A program made the position numbers and the translations under genes. Below, in pieces: positions 28,158 through 40,214 of a stretch of DNA of 64,000 nt. Position 1 is the first letter of the stretch; each line of letters opens with the position of its first letter. The notes under the pieces are model-generated. The model saw only the letters and a program-made list of their open reading frames with translations, ran no database searches and was not told the DNA's origin. Location: positions 350,736 through 414,735 of the forward strand of contig NW_004457442.1 in assembly GCF_000313135.1 (NCBI RefSeq), in the 5' to 3' direction. This stretch comes from Acanthamoeba castellanii str. Neff (lineage: Eukaryota > Discosea > Longamoebia > Acanthamoebidae).

Positions 28158-30692
28158 TCAGTCGGTGTTGATGGTCTTGTAGGGCGAGGCTCGGGCGGCG
28201 AGGAAGAGGGAGAAGGCCGTGGCGAGAGCCGACGGGATGAATATGAAGTCGAACCACCGGTGGTAGAAGTTGAACTGAATATCGCCCAGCACTTGTGTGA
28301 TGGCCTCTCTGTGTGTTGCGTGTAGACGCGTGAGAATGTAACACGCACACGCAGACGCACATGCACCATCGCACACGCGCACACATAATCGCACACGCAC
28401 ACGCGCACGGAAAGGTGTAGAGCCAGCTTGTGCGTACCTGTACTGAAGAGGCAAACTCATCCGGAGGAGGAGAACGGACGACACGAAGTACATGCCCATC
28501 ACATGGGCCAGGAGCAGGACGATGCTGTTGGACGTGACGCTGCTCGAGTAGGCGTAGAACAGCTGTTGGTGCGCCCACAACCGCGTTTCCACAGTAATCA
28601 ATGAGCGCTTGCAGTGGTCATCCCAATGGGGCAACCGACAACCAGCAGCATGGCCCCTAGGCAAGGTACCTTCATCAACTGGTTGAGGAAGCCGCGAATG
28701 GAGGCGGCAATGATGATGCCGACGAACAGGAAAGATATGTGCTGCGACCAGAAGGGCACATCGATCTCCACGTGACAGAACCTGAGTTGGTTGTCGGCAT
28801 CGGTGGCGGCGGTGTGAGTCGATAGGGCCTTAAAGCAATGATGGAGGTGGCGGAGAACGTGAAACGGGACTTACTTGAGCAAGAGCGAGATGCCCTTGGT
28901 GACGGGGTCGGTCGTGGCGACTCGATCGAAGATGATGTTGATGGTCGCCTGACATCACCAAAGAAGAAGAAAATGGGAGTGAGACAAGGAAGGAAGGTGG
29001 AGCGGAAAAGCAAGGCGCACCATGAAGAGCTTGTAGATGCAGTAGCCGGCGAGGAAGTAGCCCAGCAAGTTGTACAACCGGCCCTGCATCGTACGCGAGA
29101 ACTTGATCCTCTCCTGCACGCACACGCCGGACAGAGACAGTCAGTCAGTCAGTCGCCGCAGTGAAGAGACACGCGCGCACGACGCGAGGCTTCTGACCTG
29201 CGCGAGTCGGAGGTGGTGGATCTCCAAGAACAGTTCCCGCCCAAAGTTCTCCAGAGCGCCCGTCTCCTGTTCCAGCGCCTCGAGTTCTATTCCACGCAAA
29301 CGAGACCCACACCGAACGAGTGACGCGCATCAGCCGGCAGACCACGCGAACAGCCACAGCCACGGCCGCGGCCACAAAGATTGCGCGCGTACCGGTTTGC
29401 ATGGCGTCGCCTCGGTCAGCGCCCGGAAGGAAGCCTGCGAGTCGCGACACGAAGCCCTTCTGCGCGCACCTCGCCGGTCAGGCACGGCCTGGGCGAAATG
29501 GAAAGGAAAGAGGGAGGCGGGCTGGCCAATACCGACGACGGTTCGGTCGGGCGCCTGTATTGTGTGTTCACAAAGGCCAGGCGCTTCTTCTTCTTGAGGA
29601 TCTTGTCCATGGTCTGGATGTACTGCTTTTCCAGCACCAGCACCTCCTCCTCGTTCACGTGCCTATATGCCACCACGCGGAGCACCACACACACATCAAC
29701 AGCGCCTGTTAGCGGACAAGAACATCACCATCACCGCCATTGCCGCGGCTTTCAAGGCGCCGATGAGCGGGAACACGTGCTTGAGGAAGTAGGCAGAGTA
29801 GTCGTAGGGACACTGGACCGCGCCGTAGCCCTGGGCGATGTGTGGTGACAAGACGGTGGGGTGATGATTGGTTATTCAATCGAAAGGGACGCAGAAATGA
29901 GGGCGCCCGAAGAATGTAATACGAACCGAGAGAAAGGCCATTACGGTGACGCCCACGACTCCGATAAGGCTCACGCCCATCTCGATCGACAGCATCCCTT
30001 TGGGGTGAGTGGGTGGGTTGTCGGTGCGATCAGTCTCAGTCGCGCTCCGTGATAAATAGGAGAGAGCTTCGTGGGTACCGTGGTGGGCCTTCACGATGGG
30101 GAACGGGTCGCCGAGCTTGTAGAAGCCCCACACAAACACGACCGACATGGCCAGCGCCAGCGCCAGCCGCTTGTTACGACCCGACACTGGTGCGCGCCAC
30201 ACGGTTGCGTTGCCAGTAAGTCGACAGAGATCAGTGTGGCCGGGGCAGGCCATGATGGGGTGGGATGGGTACGGTAGGGCGACAGGAGGAGGTAGAACTG
30301 GTAGAAGGGCACCACGCAGAGCAGGCCCACCAGCATGAGATACAAATCGATCTTCCAGTTGAGCCATCGCGAGCTGACCACGTGCATGGTGGCGAGCAGT
30401 GAGCATCAATGTAAAAAATACGGAACATAAAAATAAAAATCTGTAATCATCAGATGGATTGTTAGATTTGTTGAGTAGCGTACTTTGAGTCCAAAAAGCC
30501 GACAATCTCGAAGATGATGAGCTGGAACATGCTGCAGCTCAGCGTGAATGTCGAACAGAAGAGGAATTGGACGATTGGGTCCTTTGCCTCATAGTCTTTG
30601 AACAGCTTTTTTCGATAGAAGAGCAGCCCGAAGCCGAAGTAGGCCCCGTGCAGAATCACCAGCAGGAACGTTTCCTGCAACAGCCGCTCCAT
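28158..30692 (-). CDS. Golgi pH regulator (GPR89/GTG family) membrane protein
   Basis: Multi-pass protein of the GPHR family: a Golgi anion channel keeping luminal pH in animals, and GTG1/2 in plants. The start at 30692 (MERLLQETFLLVILHGAYFG) matches the family N-terminus; longer in-frame sequence upstream is low-complexity leader. Hallmarks: YRKKLFKDYEAKDPIVQFLF, SCSMFQLIIFEI, FYKLGDPFPIV, KGMLSIEMGVSLIGVVGV, the coiled coil LVLEKQYIQTMDKILKKKKR (near 29630), SVTSNSIVLLLAHVMGMYF and QFNFYHRWFD. Around ten introns. Stop is TGA at 28158-28160. It is transcribed in the same direction as GDI upstream. Confidence 0.93.
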
Positions 30693-30958
30693 CTCTTGTA
30701 GCAACGCACTGAGTGCAGCCGTTTGTTTGTTTTTTGTTTTTTTGATCAATAAAAACAAAAAAAAACAAAAAAAAACAAAAAAGGCCAAGCTTGGCACAGA
30801 GAGTACAGCAAAACAGTGCTTGTTGAAAGAGAACGTCAAGGCACTAACTCGGGATGAGAAAGAAAAGGAGCACGTCGCGTTGAGGTGGAAGGGCCAAGGC
30901 CGCCACCTGGCGGATGGTCGGTTCGCCGCGAGAGATGGGTTGTTGTTTTTGTGGTCAT
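30693..30958. other. short intergenic region with A-rich repeat
   Basis: Lies between the GPHR start and the GDI stop. Bases 30750-30783 are three A8-9C units. Confidence 0.7.
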
Positions 30959-32716
30959 TTACTCGGCGGCCTTGGGCGGCGGGCTGAGATCGGCGTCCTT
31001 GCCAGTCACGCGCTTGTAGAGGTCGAGGATATCGATACATGTGGTTTCAAAGTGGGACGTGGCATCGTACGACGTGGACACGAAGATCTTGTCCGAGGTA
31101 CCATCATCGGTGGGCACCAGCATGGGCGACACCGAGGTGAACCTGACATCAAGAAATGAGTATATGTAAGTACTAAGGTGGGTGCCAACCAACAAGTCCG
31201 TCTGCATTGGTGCACGCGCTGAGGATGGAAGGGTGCGTACTTCTCGATGATGGGACCCATGAGGTCGAAGGCGGCCTTCAGCTCAGCCTCGGGGTTGTTG
31301 GTCTCCACGGTCGTGGACGCAATGGCGACGAACTTGCCCTTGGCGCACACGTTGTGGGAGGAGGAGACAACCGAGATGTAGATGTCTGCGCACGCGAACG
31401 AACAGGTGAGCAAAAAAAGAATTGGAAAAAATATAGAGAAAACCAGAAAAGGCGATTGAAACTTCGCAGTCGTGGATGAACAACGTACCCGACTTGCGGC
31501 CAATCTGCTTCTGGGGCAGAATGATCTGGCAGCTCTCCGAGTTGTTGGTGTTGGGGATGGGGTGGTCGAGGAAGCAGATCGTGCGCACAACGTGACCCAC
31601 CTGGCGGACCTTGCCGGGGAAGTACGAGGGGTCACCGATGACGAACTTGCACCTGGCCACCTCACCCTCAGACTTGATTCCGACAACCTTGCCGCCCTCC
31701 ATGATGACCTCCTCGACGGGCTTGTTAAGCATGTAGGTACCGCCGTGAATGGCGCTGAGCCTGTGGTGCGATGATTGGGGGGGGGCGAGATTAGAGATGT
31801 GTAGAGACATTGAACGGCTTTAGAGGCAACTAGCTGACGTACCTGGCGAAGGCCTGAGGAAGCTCACCGAGACCGTAGAGCGGGTAGATGTAGGGAGACT
31901 TGGTATACCTGGCGAGCGACTCGACGTAGAGACGAATCCTCTCGACAGTGGGGAGGGCGGGCTGCGAGAGGTACTCGTCGTTGACGTGGAGCGCCAGCGA
32001 GTGACCGACGAAGTCGATGGTGTCCTCTCCGAGACCATAGGCCTCGAAGAGCTCCTTCATCGTCATGCGGCGAAGGTCATAACCTGCATTTTGAACAAAT
32101 GTTAATAAAACGTTCGCCGATCAAGCAATGATGGGGAGCTGACGGTACCCTGGTGGGTCTTGCTGTTGTTCTCATCGTATTCCTGGACGTACATGAAGAA
32201 CTTCTTGCAGCGACGCTTCTCGAACATGCCCATGAGGGGGCTCTTGAGGGCCTCCACGTCGGTGGCGGGCACCTTGTGGACCTTACCCTGCACCACGACG
32301 TACGAGCCATCGACCGACTTGAACTCGAGGTAGCGAGTGACGTCGGTGTGGATCAGCATCTTCACGAGGATACCTGTGAGGTGGGAATGCATCGACGTGA
32401 GCTGACTCACCATTGCAAACCATTTGCTCGCTAACCCCCCCCCGAGGAAGGAGCGAAGCAACGAACCGCTGGCCATGATGAACTTGGGGATGAGATCGAC
32501 GTTGTAATCGCGGGACTGACCCAGAGTGGCAGGGGGAGCAGCGTTGCCCTTGAACTTCTCGTAGAGCTGGGTGAGATTGAGCGACGCGCAGTCGCCGCCG
32601 TAGTAACCATTGCGGTCCATGTGCAAAACCTTGAGGCCACCAACCGACAGCATGCCGCTGAGCACGCACTCCTTGAGGCCAGTGCCAAGAACGATGCAAT
32701 CATACTCCTCGTCCAT
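30959..32716 (-). CDS. GDI1: Rab GDP-dissociation inhibitor
   Basis: Cytosolic chaperone that extracts prenylated Rab-GDP from membranes and returns it. ATG at 32716 starts [20 protein letters not shown], followed by [17 protein letters not shown], the GDI/REP sequence-conserved region 1. Later blocks: [68 protein letters not shown] and [20 protein letters not shown]. It ends SPPPKAAE with TAA at 30959-30961. About seven introns. It lacks the REP insert, so it is GDI rather than REP. It shares a 273-base divergent promoter with the carrier gene. Confidence 0.97.
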
Positions 32717-32989
32717 GATGATTGTTTGGGTCGATGATTCGAATAAAAAGACTGAGAGGGAGAAGAAGAAGCAAGCTGCTTGATGTGTGAATGAAACAAA
32801 AAAAAAGATGCTCGCGTCAGGGCGGCACACGTCGCCCCACACAGCAGAAGTCTCCCTTCTTCGATCGCCATTCGCCCAATCCAATTATGTCGACGCCAAT
32901 TCGACGTGCGAAATTTCGTTGACCACACGCCCGCAGACTACGGTCCAACGAAAACAAAAAAACACAAAAAAAACACTTGCCACAACAAG
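32717..32989. promoter_or_regulatory. bidirectional promoter of GDI and mitochondrial carrier
   Basis: 273 bases between two divergent start codons. It contains a perfect 10-base palindrome CGAAATTTCG at 32909-32918 and A-rich runs next to the carrier ATG. Confidence 0.5.
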
Positions 32990-34245
32990 ATGGAAACGCA
33001 ACGAGCCTACAGCCCTGTTGGAGCTTCCAACCTGCCCTTCCACAAGCAGGTGATGGCAGGCGCACTGGCCGGTATGGAAGCAACTCTGAATCAGATCCCC
33101 CAGACAATTTAATTGATTTAATTGATTTTGCGTCAGGTCTTTGTGAGGTGTTGTGCATGTATCCTCTTGACGTGGTGAAGACTCGCTTCCAGCTGCAGAC
33201 CGCGGCCGAGGCTCGCTACTCGTCTGTCCTGGGCACCTTCCGCGACATCATCAAGACTGAAGGGTACGTCCCCGAGTCCCAACTTTCCTCATCACCTTGC
33301 CATACAATTTATGGCCACCGGAGCTGAGCGGAGGCCGCCACCGGTGATGTTGATGGTGGCGACCTATACCAGAACATTTTCTTTTTATCATCTCACTGTC
33401 TCGGTCTGCTTTTGTGTGCGGGGTGGGTGACACGGGGTGCGTGGGGCACGGACAGGTTCAGCAAGCTGTACCGCGGCATCGCCTCGCCGATCATGGCCGA
33501 AGCGCCCAAGCGAGCGATGAAGTTCTCGATGAACGAGCAGTACAAGAAGCTCTTCACCAACGCCAGCGGCCAGCTCAGCGGTCCGGGCCACGTCGCCGCG
33601 GGCGGCTGCGCCGGTATGACCGAAGCCCTGGTCAACTGCCCCTTCGAGCTGGTCAAGGTCCGCATGCAGGCGCGGTCCAACGCGGGCCTGTACAAGAACA
33701 CCTGGCACGCGGCGCGGTCCGTCATCCAGACCGAGGGCGCGTTGACGCTCTACCGCGGCTTCGGCTCGATGCTGTGGCGCAACGGCGTGTGGAACGGTGC
33801 CTACTTCGGCATCATCCAGCAGGTCAAGCGCCTGCTGCCCGTGTGGTCGTCGGAGCGCGGCCAGCTGGCCACCAACTTCACCGCCGGCACCATATCCGGC
33901 CTCATCGCCACCATGCTCAACACCCCGTTCGACGTGGTCAAGTCGCGCATCCAGAACACGCTGCCGGGACAGCCGCGGCGCTACACCTACACCCTGCCCG
34001 CCCTGGCCACCGTTGCGCGCGAGGAGGGCTTTGCTGCGCTCTACAAGGGCTTCGTGCCCAAAGTCCTTAGACTCGCCCCCGGCGGTGGTATCATGTTGGT
34101 ATGTCTACCACCACACCAAAAAACAGGAGTCGCGTTTGATACCGAGAGAGAGAGAGAGAGAGAGTGAGAGCCCAAGCACTCATGCCTGTTTTCTTTTCTC
34201 CGTGATGACCAGGTTGCCTTCGACTTCTTCGCTCGCATTCTCTGA
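32990..34245 (+). CDS. mitochondrial carrier, 2-oxodicarboxylate type (SLC25A21-like)
   Basis: Inner-membrane transporter with the three tandem repeats of the SLC25 family. The signature PX[DE]XX[KR] is present in each: YPLDVVKTRFQ, CPFELVKVRMQ and TPFDVVKSRIQ. ATG 32990 begins METQRAYSPVGASNLP. The substrate call rests on family-specific strings (LYRGIASPIMAEAPKRAMKF and VLRLAPGGGIML), which match 2-oxoglutarate/2-oxoadipate carriers used in lysine and tryptophan breakdown. At least three introns. The last exon is short and ends FDFFARIL with TGA 34243-34245. Exact substrate is inferred. Confidence 0.9.
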
Positions 34246-34735
34246 GATGGTGAACAACAACAACAACTTGTGGATCACGTGTGCTGGCCAGACAGGAAAA
34301 AAATAAATCACGACTGCCGACGGTCACGCACGTCCAAAACGAGTTACAGCCAAGAACGAACTGATAACAGTAATCCAGCAGTACTCTGTTTTTTTGGCAT
34401 ATTAGGAATATGCTCCCTCTATTCCTAATCCCAACCACCTACCCTCGCGAAAAGGCATCGTCACGCGTCTGGCTCGCACCTTTTCTCATTTTTGAAATTG
34501 CCATCGGCCGCTTATTCGCCGCAATGGAGCCGCCACGTTCAACGGTCGACAAAAAGTCTGTGGGCACGAAAAGTCCGGTTTTGCGGGTACAAAGCCGGGG
34601 CCGGAAGGCGCCGTTTAGTTCTTCCGTCGCACAGTACTGCCCTCAACAGTATCACCCCTCCGCCTCGGTTTCGGATCTTGTCCATCTCCTCTCCTCAATC
34701 TCTTCTTCAGACAAATCTCCTTTCCATCAATCAAG
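34246..34735. promoter_or_regulatory. upstream region of inositol-3-phosphate synthase
   Basis: 490 bases. It holds overlapping inverted repeats: GCATATT-agg-AATATGC at 34397-34413, and ATTAGGAAT (34401-34409) matching ATTCCTAAT (34421-34429). The carrier 3' UTR and the INO1 promoter are both expected here. Confidence 0.5.
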
Positions 34736-36301
34736 ATGAGACCCTCCACCCACCACCAGAGCACGTTCAAGGTCGCCAGCGACAAGGTCAAGTACAACGA
34801 GGAGCACATTGAGGCCGAGTACGAGTACCAGACCACCGTCGTGGAGGTCAAGGATGGTGAGGCCATCGTCAAGCCCGTCGCCAAGTCCTACACCTTCCGC
34901 ACCCAGCGCGATGTGGGCCGCGTCGGTACCATGATCGTCGGCCTCGGCGGCAACAACGGTACCACCGTCGTGGCCGGAATCATCGCCAATCGCGAGGGCA
35001 TCACCTGGCGCACCAACAAGGGCGTCCAGACCCCCAACTACTGGGGCTCCGTGACCCAGGCCTCGACCCTCCGCCTCGGCTCCGATGCCGCCGGCGATGA
35101 TGTCTACATCCCCTTCCACTCGGTCCTGCCGATGGTGGACCCCAACGAGCTGGTGGTCTCGGGCTGGGACATTTCGGGCCAGAATCTGGCGGAGGCGATG
35201 GAGCGCGCGCAGGTGCTGCCATACGATCTCCAGCGCCAGCTGGTGCCGCTGATGAAGGACATGAAGCCGCTGCCGTCCATCTACGAGCCGGACTTCATCG
35301 CCGCCAACCAGGCCGACCGCGCCGACAACCTCATCGAGGGCACCAAGGCCGACCAGCTGGCCAAGATCAGGAAGGACATTCGCGAGTTCAAGGAGGCCAA
35401 CAAGCTCGACCGCGTCATCGTGCTGTGGTCGGCCAACACCGAGCGCTTCTGCGACGTCGCCACGGGCCTCAACGACACGGCCGACAACCTCATGGCCTCG
35501 ATCAACAACAACGAGAAGGAGGTGTCGCCGTCGACCATCTTCGCCGTGGCCTCGATCCTCGAGGGCGCTCCCTACATCAACGGTTCGCCCCAGAACACCT
35601 TCGTGCCCGGCGTCGTCGAGCTCGCCCAGCGCCACAACGTCTCCATCGCCGGTGACGATTTCAAGACCGGTCAGACCAAGATGAAGTCCGTCATGGTCGA
35701 CTGGCTCATCGGTGCCGGTATCAAGCCCGTGTCGATCGTCTCCTACAACCATCTCGGTAACAACGATGGCAAGAACCTGTCGGCCCCCTCGCAGTTCCGC
35801 TCCAAGGAGATCTCCAAGTCCAACGTCGTCGATGACATGGTCGCCTCCAACCAGATCCTCTACGAGGCCGACGAGCACCCCGACCACGTCGTCGTGATCA
35901 AGTACGTGCCCTACGTCGGCGACTCCAAGCGCGCCCTCGACGAGTACACCTCGCGCATCTTCCTCGGCGGCCACAACACCATCGCCATGCACAACACCTG
36001 CGAGGATTCGCTCCTGGCCGCCCCGCTCATCATCGATCTCATCATCCTCATGGAGCTCATGGAGCGTATCGCCGTCAAGGAGACCTCCAACGAGAAGGAC
36101 GAGTTCGAGAAGTTCCACCCCGTCCAGTCCATCCTCTCCTACCTCCTCAAGGCCCCCGTCGTGCCCGCCGGTACCCCCGTCGTCAACGCCCTCATGAAGC
36201 AGCGCGCCGCCATGGAGAACCTCTTCCGCGCCTGCGTCGGCCTGCCCCCCGAGAACAACATGCTGCTCGAGTGCAAGCTCCGTGAGCGTCCTACTTTCTA
36301 A
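34736..36301 (+). CDS. INO1: inositol-3-phosphate synthase
   Basis: NAD-dependent cyclase converting glucose 6-phosphate to myo-inositol 3-phosphate, first step of inositol synthesis. One exon, 521 aa, ATG 34736 to TAA 36299-36301. Motifs: [17 protein letters not shown] (NAD-binding), [85 protein letters not shown] and [17 protein letters not shown]. All match the eukaryotic type. No introns despite its length. The antisense strand shows a 528-codon open frame that is a codon-bias shadow. Confidence 0.98.
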   Translation: MRPSTHHQSTFKVASDKVKYNEEHIEAEYEYQTTVVEVKDGEAIVKPVAKSYTFRTQRDVGRVGTMIVGLGGNNGTTVVAGIIANREGITWRTNKGVQTPNYWGSVTQASTLRLGSDAAGDDVYIPFHSVLPMVDPNELVVSGWDISGQNLAEAMERAQVLPYDLQRQLVPLMKDMKPLPSIYEPDFIAANQADRADNLIEGTKADQLAKIRKDIREFKEANKLDRVIVLWSANTERFCDVATGLNDTADNLMASINNNEKEVSPSTIFAVASILEGAPYINGSPQNTFVPGVVELAQRHNVSIAGDDFKTGQTKMKSVMVDWLIGAGIKPVSIVSYNHLGNNDGKNLSAPSQFRSKEISKSNVVDDMVASNQILYEADEHPDHVVVIKYVPYVGDSKRALDEYTSRIFLGGHNTIAMHNTCEDSLLAAPLIIDLIILMELMERIAVKETSNEKDEFEKFHPVQSILSYLLKAPVVPAGTPVVNALMKQRAAMENLFRACVGLPPENNMLLECKLRERPTF

Positions 36302-37503
36302 GCTCCTCTTCACCTCCGTCCATCAATCTCTATCATCAATCTCCCACCTTTCTCTCCTCTCTCTTTACTTCTTCACAACCTCTTCCATCCTCCCCCATAT
36401 TCACCTCCAAACTCTATGAGTGTACACAACAACAACATGCAACGGCGACGACCCGCCAACCTGAGTTCTTTTACAACACATAAAAACCAAAGCTTTTGTG
36501 CAAACCACCCGCTTCTTCTTGCATGCGCGACCGTGTGGTCTCTGCTGCGGTGGAGACGGCGTTGTCACCTTCACCTTCTCTGGCGCGTTGTAGTTGCGCT
36601 TTGGCGCTATACCTATGCGGCAAAACCAAGCCCGCAAAGTCACCACGCAAGAAGGCGCGGCACTGGCACGCCAGGTGAGCACAGAGCTGACGCAACCCCT
36701 TCCTGGAGACCATAAGTACTTCTCCGGTGGAGGGAATGGCGTGCTTCACAAACTGGACCGGCAGGTCGGGAATACGAAGATCCGCTTCTTGTGGGTGTCT
36801 TCAGTTCGAAGTTGTACAATCAACGCGTTGTGTAGCGTGGCGCAGACTCGCCCACACTGCCGAAAGGGTGTGCAGTAAACCTCGGCTGGCACTGCCGCAA
36901 TGAACTCCCCTTGGCCTGCACCACGAGGCGCTTATTTTATGTTAGATAATAAAAACAAAAGGCCAAAAAGGAAAGAGTAATTCGAGTAAAACCCCAGAAG
37001 CAAAAGGAGACAACTTGCGATCGGTCGATTTGCTGGGAGCTGGAGAGGGGAGAGAAGAAGCCAAACCAAGCAAGATGAACAGGTGGCGAGTCACGATGAG
37101 GAGCTTTGGAACGTGGAGCAATATGATGATGAGGCAGGCGGAAGGGTGGGAAGCCAAGATGCGGCGCACGTGGTACAATGCCAGCGCAGCAGCCAACGCC
37201 TTCCTCTATGGCTCACCCACAGAGCGACCTGCCCAGATCCCTTTCATGGCACGCCCCCCCACTCGCGCACGTGCAGATTTTTAAATGCAATTTCAATTTC
37301 TCGATTATTAATCTCTAAATTGTGATCTGATTTTTCTTATCATTTACTCCCCTTGATGCTCTACGCCCCGTGCCAACTTGTGCACAACTTCCCCTCGACT
37401 CTTTCTCTGCGAATAATAAAACGATTATTATCCGCTACGGGCAGAGTGTGAAGTGTCACACGCTGCTATCTCACGACTCTTCGTCCTCTCCCTGCTCATG
37501 TGC
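36302..37503. other. gene-poor interval
   Basis: 1.2 kb with no convincing intact gene. It includes the INO1 3' region, a possible decayed small-GTPase fragment (36605-36773), and a plus-strand frame at 37075-37284 (MNRWRVTMRSFGTWSN) that I cannot support as coding. 37290-37430 is AT-rich. Confidence 0.5.
36605..36773 (+). pseudogene. possible decayed Ras/Rab-like GTPase fragment
   Basis: Four short segments in the order expected for the C-terminal half of a small GTPase lie in different frames: LYLCGKTKP (compare the NKxD region) just upstream of RKVTTQEGAALARQ (36633-36674), then PFLET (near 36697-36711, compare ETSA), then NGVLHKLDRQVGN (36735-36773). No GTP-binding P-loop is visible upstream. 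Spacing fits a frameshifted remnant better than introns. Each match is short, so this is tentative. Confidence 0.3.
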
Positions 37504-38063
37504 AGATCACCGCTGACATGAAGCAGCAGCTCGCCGACCTGGTACGTGTTTCTCCCTCCGTGCTCGTGTTTCTCCCTCCTTGGCCGACTTTCTTTCTCTC
37601 TGTGTGGTGTGTGTGCGCGTTGTGCGTGCTACAGGGCTACAAGCAAGATGAAGTGCGACACCTCACGCCCTCGCAGGCCGTAGAGATCATTACGGCGGGC
37701 CGGCCACCTACGCCACGTCCGATCTCTGCCGCCTCCTCTACACCCACCATCGCCACCACTTCATCCTTCTCCTTTCCCTCCTCCTCATCTACACCCGCCT
37801 CCGCCTCAGTTTCGTCGCCCGAGGTGGCGCTCGACGCGTCCGGCCGAACCCGAGAATCGGCCGACACGGTGCTCCTCTACAGCCTCGCCGTCGCCGCGCC
37901 GCGAGTCGCGGCCGACCGGCCGTCACCATCATCAACAACGTCATTGGCTTCGTCATCGTCTGGTGTCACTGCCCCACCACCACCCACCACATCAAAGAGC
38001 ATCCCGACACCCACCGCCATCACCGCCATTGCCCTCACCGGCCTCCCTCCGTCCTCTACGTAG
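37504..38063 (+). CDS. hypothetical low-complexity protein, 5' end unclear
   Basis: Two segments of one frame joined by an intron at about 37542-37634: ITADMKQQLADL then GYKQDEVRHLTPSQAVEIITAG. The second looks like a small helical motif (LGYxxxEVxxLTPxxAxEII). It is followed by about 130 residues rich in Ser, Thr, Pro and Ala, ending GLPPSST with TAG at 38061-38063. There is no ATG before the first segment in frame; the first exon probably lies upstream behind a 3' splice site at TGTGCAG, or translation starts at the ATG at 37518. I do not recognise a family. Confidence 0.4.
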
Positions 38064-38224
38064 AGAGAGACTCGAAGCCAATAGAAGAAGAACGCCGCAA
38101 CAACAACATTGGATTTCTCTTTCTTATTTCCTGCACCAATTTGATTTATTTATTTTTCTATTTGTTTTTGGCGGTGTTGATCGATTAGATTCTAAAACAG
38201 CAAATCAATTGAAAAAAAAGAAAA

Positions 38225-38884
38225 ATGAGACGCAGCACGTCGTTGGCGAGGTCGTTTGGTGGGGCTGCCTCCTCCCGACCCTTCCTCCTCTCTTCCACAA
38301 GGTCGACGGCGCTTTACACCCGCCGGGCGTACGCCGATGACGCCCATGTGCCCACCCCCACCGCTGCGGATGTCAAGACCGAACCGGAGAGATTGAGGAC
38401 CTTCACGCGCGCCGACGTGGCCAAGCACGCCTACGAGGACGATTGCTGGGTCATTATCAACAACAAGGTCTACAATGTTTCGCAATGGGCCGACATTCAC
38501 CCCGGCGGCAGCGCTATTATCCACGCTGTACCCCCCCCCAATCCACCTTCCCATTTGAATTAATTCTCTTGCGCTTTTTTTCATTCTTGCCATTCATTTC
38601 GCAACGTTGCTACTCGTTGATCTAATCGAGTCTAATCTATTCATGGCCTTGTGCAGCACGCTGGAGGTGACGCGACCGACCTCTGGGTGGAGGTGGGCCA
38701 CACGCCCCGTGCGCGAGCGCTGATGGAGCGGTACTGCATCGGCAAGGTGGCCGAGCCCAAGCGCTACATGGGCGCGTCGTACGGCGCCATGGACCTCGAC
38801 GAGAGCGGCTACGCGCTCCCCGAGGGCACCCCCAAGGAGGACATCCTCGAAGACGCCTCCAGCTACCGCTACAGCACTCGCTGA
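38225..38884 (+). CDS. cytochrome b5-domain protein, probably mitochondrial
   Basis: Two exons. Exon 1 from ATG 38225 begins MRRSTSLARSFGGAASSRPF, an Arg/Ser-rich amphipathic presequence typical of mitochondrial import. The heme domain follows: RTFTRADVAKHAYEDDCWVI, then VYNVSQWADIHPGGSAIIH with the axial His of HPGG. Exon 2 (from about 38657) continues HAGGDATDLWVEVGHTPRAR, whose VGH supplies the second axial His. There is no C-terminal membrane anchor; the tail ends SYRYSTR with TGA 38882-38884. A soluble electron-transfer protein is likely. Confidence 0.88.
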
Positions 38885-39045
38885 CCGAACACACACAACA
38901 CACACGCGGGACACTTCGTGCGTGTCGTTCCCCGCAACAGTACACATAAACAAACACTTTGCGTCTTCATCATCATGGCGTGCGTGTGCGGTGGCGCTGA
39001 TGTTGAGAAGTTGATGACGATGGATGGAGGTGAATGTACAATCGG

Positions 39046-40214
39046 TCAGCCTTCTACATCCATGGGTTCGGGCGGGTGGACGGTGGTTTCGACTTGGAAG
39101 GGAGTAGAGTCAGAAGAGGAGGCGGAAGAGGGAGAAGAGGCAGCGGGAGCAGCCGGGGCGGCCGGTGGCGCCTCACGCGTCGCCGCGGCGAACGCTGCGG
39201 CGTTGGTCGCCACCGTTTCGTTGTAATCGGCCGGGGCCAAGGTCGGGATGATGCCGCTCACCGCAAACATCTGCGTAGGATAGAAGATGATGATGGTGAT
39301 GATGATGAGTACTGATGGGTTGATGTTGGGACCACTGGGCCTCCCAGGGGGTGAGAGATGAAGTGAAGGGCATCGGAGCGAAGAAGAGAGAGAGAGAGCG
39401 AGAGCGAGAGCGAGAGAGTGCACGACGAGGACCAACTCAATCCCCCACAAACAGACAGATGTCGAAGTGAAGGAAATGTAGAGAGCACGGCGAGGAAGAA
39501 GGAGTACGGGAGAAGGAGGGAGGAGACGGCGCGCACCTTCTCGATGGCGTTGGTGAACTTGTTGGTCGAGGTGTAGAGCCTGGGCTCGTCCGTGAGCAGC
39601 TCGCACAGCCTCTGGAGTGTGAATGGTGGCCTACAGTGCATAGCACGCGTGAGATTGGCGGCTGCCCTGAGGGGCTCAGAGGACGAAGGCCACATACCCA
39701 ACGAATGACTCGAGGGAACGCACGATCTGCGCACAGCGCTCGTTAATCGAGGCTGCGTCCTGACCCGTGAGGCCCTCCTTTGTGATGAATTCACCAATGA
39801 CCTGTTGGCAAGGCGATTAAAAACCATTTAACTGCTTCATTTTGCTGATTTGGACGTACCTGTTTAATCACAAATCCAAGCAAGACTCGAAGATGCTCCC
39901 AAGAGTAGCTGAATGGCAAGAAGGTGAGATGGAGTGATGATTGTGGGGGGGGGGCAAGAAACTGTAGCTGCGCGTACCAGGAGAGGCCGGTAATGGACAC
40001 ATTTCGCAGCAGTGTCTTAAGGTCATCCGTCAACGCCTTCTCATTTGCCTCAACAAAAGCTGCAATGAGATGGAAAAAAATAAAAAATTAAGGCCAAATT
40101 ATCAAATACCACCAGCAGATCTTGCCAAACGTAGGCATTACCAGCCAAGCTTCGGGCAAGGGCGTCCGAGTAGGTATCCGCTGGCACCACAGCTTCCGTT
40201 TCCGGCGGATTCAT
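39046..40214 (-). CDS. PPP4R2: protein phosphatase 4 regulatory subunit 2-like
   Basis: Regulatory subunit of the nuclear PP4 complex. The likely start is 40214 (MNPPETEAVVPADTYSDALA). Exons then give ANEKALTDDLKTLLRNVSIT, YSWEHLRVLLGFVIKQ, VIGEFITKEGLTGQDAASI and the diagnostic PPFTLQRLCELLTDEP with YTSTNKFTNAIEKVMFAVS. The animal protein has FTIQRLCELLTDP and a similar continuation. The tail is short, Ala/Ser-rich and ends PEPMDVEG, with the stop at 39046-39048. It is much shorter than the human protein, which has a long acidic tail. At least five introns. Confidence 0.82.

Noticed and set aside
34727..36313. 528-codon antisense open frame opposite INO1
   Set aside because: It mirrors the INO1 codons in GC3-rich DNA, is rich in Gly, Val, Asp and Leu, and has no recognisable domain.
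37015..37284. Possible gene starting MNRWRVTMRSFG
   Set aside because: No family match, no clear splice context, and other frames over the same bases look equally plausible.
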